NCBI RefSeq assembly: GCF_047123815.1
Contig: NZ_CP138920.1
Coordinates: forward strand, 2,356,001-2,420,000
Origin: Maricaulis sp017643475
Lineage (GTDB): Bacteria > Pseudomonadota > Alphaproteobacteria > Caulobacterales > Maricaulaceae
DNA length: 64,000 nt
Reading direction: 5' to 3'
The notes beneath the pieces were generated by a model that searched no databases, had not been told where the DNA came from, and saw only the letters and a list, made by a program, of their open reading frames with translations. The position numbers and the translations under genes were made by a program. Below, in pieces: positions 60,305 through 64,000 of this stretch; the first letter of the stretch is position 1; every line of letters begins with the position of its first letter.

Positions 60305-60625
60305 GCCGCGCTCATCATTCCCTGTCGCACCCTGTTTTCTATCCGATGAAACGCAGTTCCCGAATAGCGCGAGCGAGCGTTTCGGAATTCCCTTTCAGGG
60401 CGAGAGAGGTGTAGCATTTCAGTCGCATTTAGTGGATTTATCCCAGGTTGTACGCGGCCTGTCGTATGAAAATATTCACAAAATGGTTGGCTCGTTTAGA
60501 TCACGGTAGTGAAAAGCAATTTTCTTCTGGACGCTGGCCAGCGACGAGGGGTAGCGTTTCGGGTTAAGTGCGTGTGCTTTTATGAGCGGGCAAACACGCG
60601 TTCAGAGTGCTCAAAGGGGTAAGAG
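60305..60625 (+). other. Region between the secretion operon and its probable substrate gene
   Basis: No protein gene is seen in these 321 bases. The AT-rich part around 60460-60530 is a likely promoter. GCGTGT and ACACGC (about 60570-60600) could form a stem around a 19-nt loop. The ribosome-binding site is AAAGGGGTAAGAG directly before ATG 60626. No terminator for the secretion operon is evident, so read-through into the substrate gene is possible. Confidence 0.5.

Positions 60626-64000
<3,375 letters not shown>

Overview
The window looks like a chromosomal segment of a stalked or dimorphic marine alphaproteobacterium of the Caulobacterales/Maricaulales type; Maricaulis-like Hyphomonadaceae is my best guess. 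The base composition is GC-rich. Proteins typical of this group include a TacA-like sigma-54 activator a few kilobases from a GapR/DUF2312 protein, a CpdR response regulator, aerobic cobaltochelatase CobS/CobT, a Caulobacter-type flagellin, MotA, very large TonB-dependent receptors, and a short single-cysteine L36. I see no rRNA, CRISPR array, insertion sequence, prophage or plasmid functions, and only one tRNA.

Layout. 0-10 kb: cobT (partial), a flagellin, an FAD oxidoreductase, an HDAC-like deacetylase, then a CsoR-controlled copper cassette (csoR divergent from a TolC-like lipoprotein, multicopper oxidase, CusF-like protein and PepSY membrane protein), then cobS and a J-domain protein. 10-19 kb: bolA, two hydrolases, a CPBP protease, tacA-like regulator, PPK2, gapR and small exported proteins. 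19-26 kb: membrane desaturase, a two-subunit acyl-CoA dehydrogenase behind a perfect palindrome, HAD hydrolase, rpmJ, and a TetR/SDR divergent pair with a perfect 20-bp operator-like palindrome. 26-37 kb: tandem DUF1194 proteins plus a lytic transglycosylase, a hybrid histidine kinase, a frameshifted MFS transporter, motA, mnmC and a WecB/TagA/CpsF glycosyltransferase.

37.8-42.5 kb is a coherent vitamin B12 uptake locus: a cobalamin riboswitch followed by overlapping btuB, btuF, btuC and btuD. Next come an Mrp/ApbC Fe-S carrier, tRNA-Val(GAC), a very large TonB-dependent receptor with strong terminators, cpdR, N-formylglutamate amidohydrolase, an XRE regulator, a HisN-type phosphatase, an exported methyltransferase-like lipoprotein, Hsp20, a pentapeptide-repeat protein, a shortened RibD, gpmA and kdsD.

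56-64 kb carries a complete type I secretion system (ABC ATPase, HlyD-type adaptor, TolC-type outer membrane factor). Immediately downstream is its probable substrate: a very large protein, cut by the window end, with a glycine-rich N-terminal region, eight cadherin-like repeats of about 100 residues, a PPC-like domain and the beginning of what looks like a serralysin (M10) protease domain.

The most interesting items are this secretion locus and its composite substrate, the copper cassette that lacks an obvious inner-membrane pump, a possible small RNA near 26.4 kb, the RibD without most of its reductase domain, and several palindromic operator candidates next to the genes they may control. 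I did not find a system that I could defend as wholly undescribed. All calls come from reading the sequence; no database search was run.
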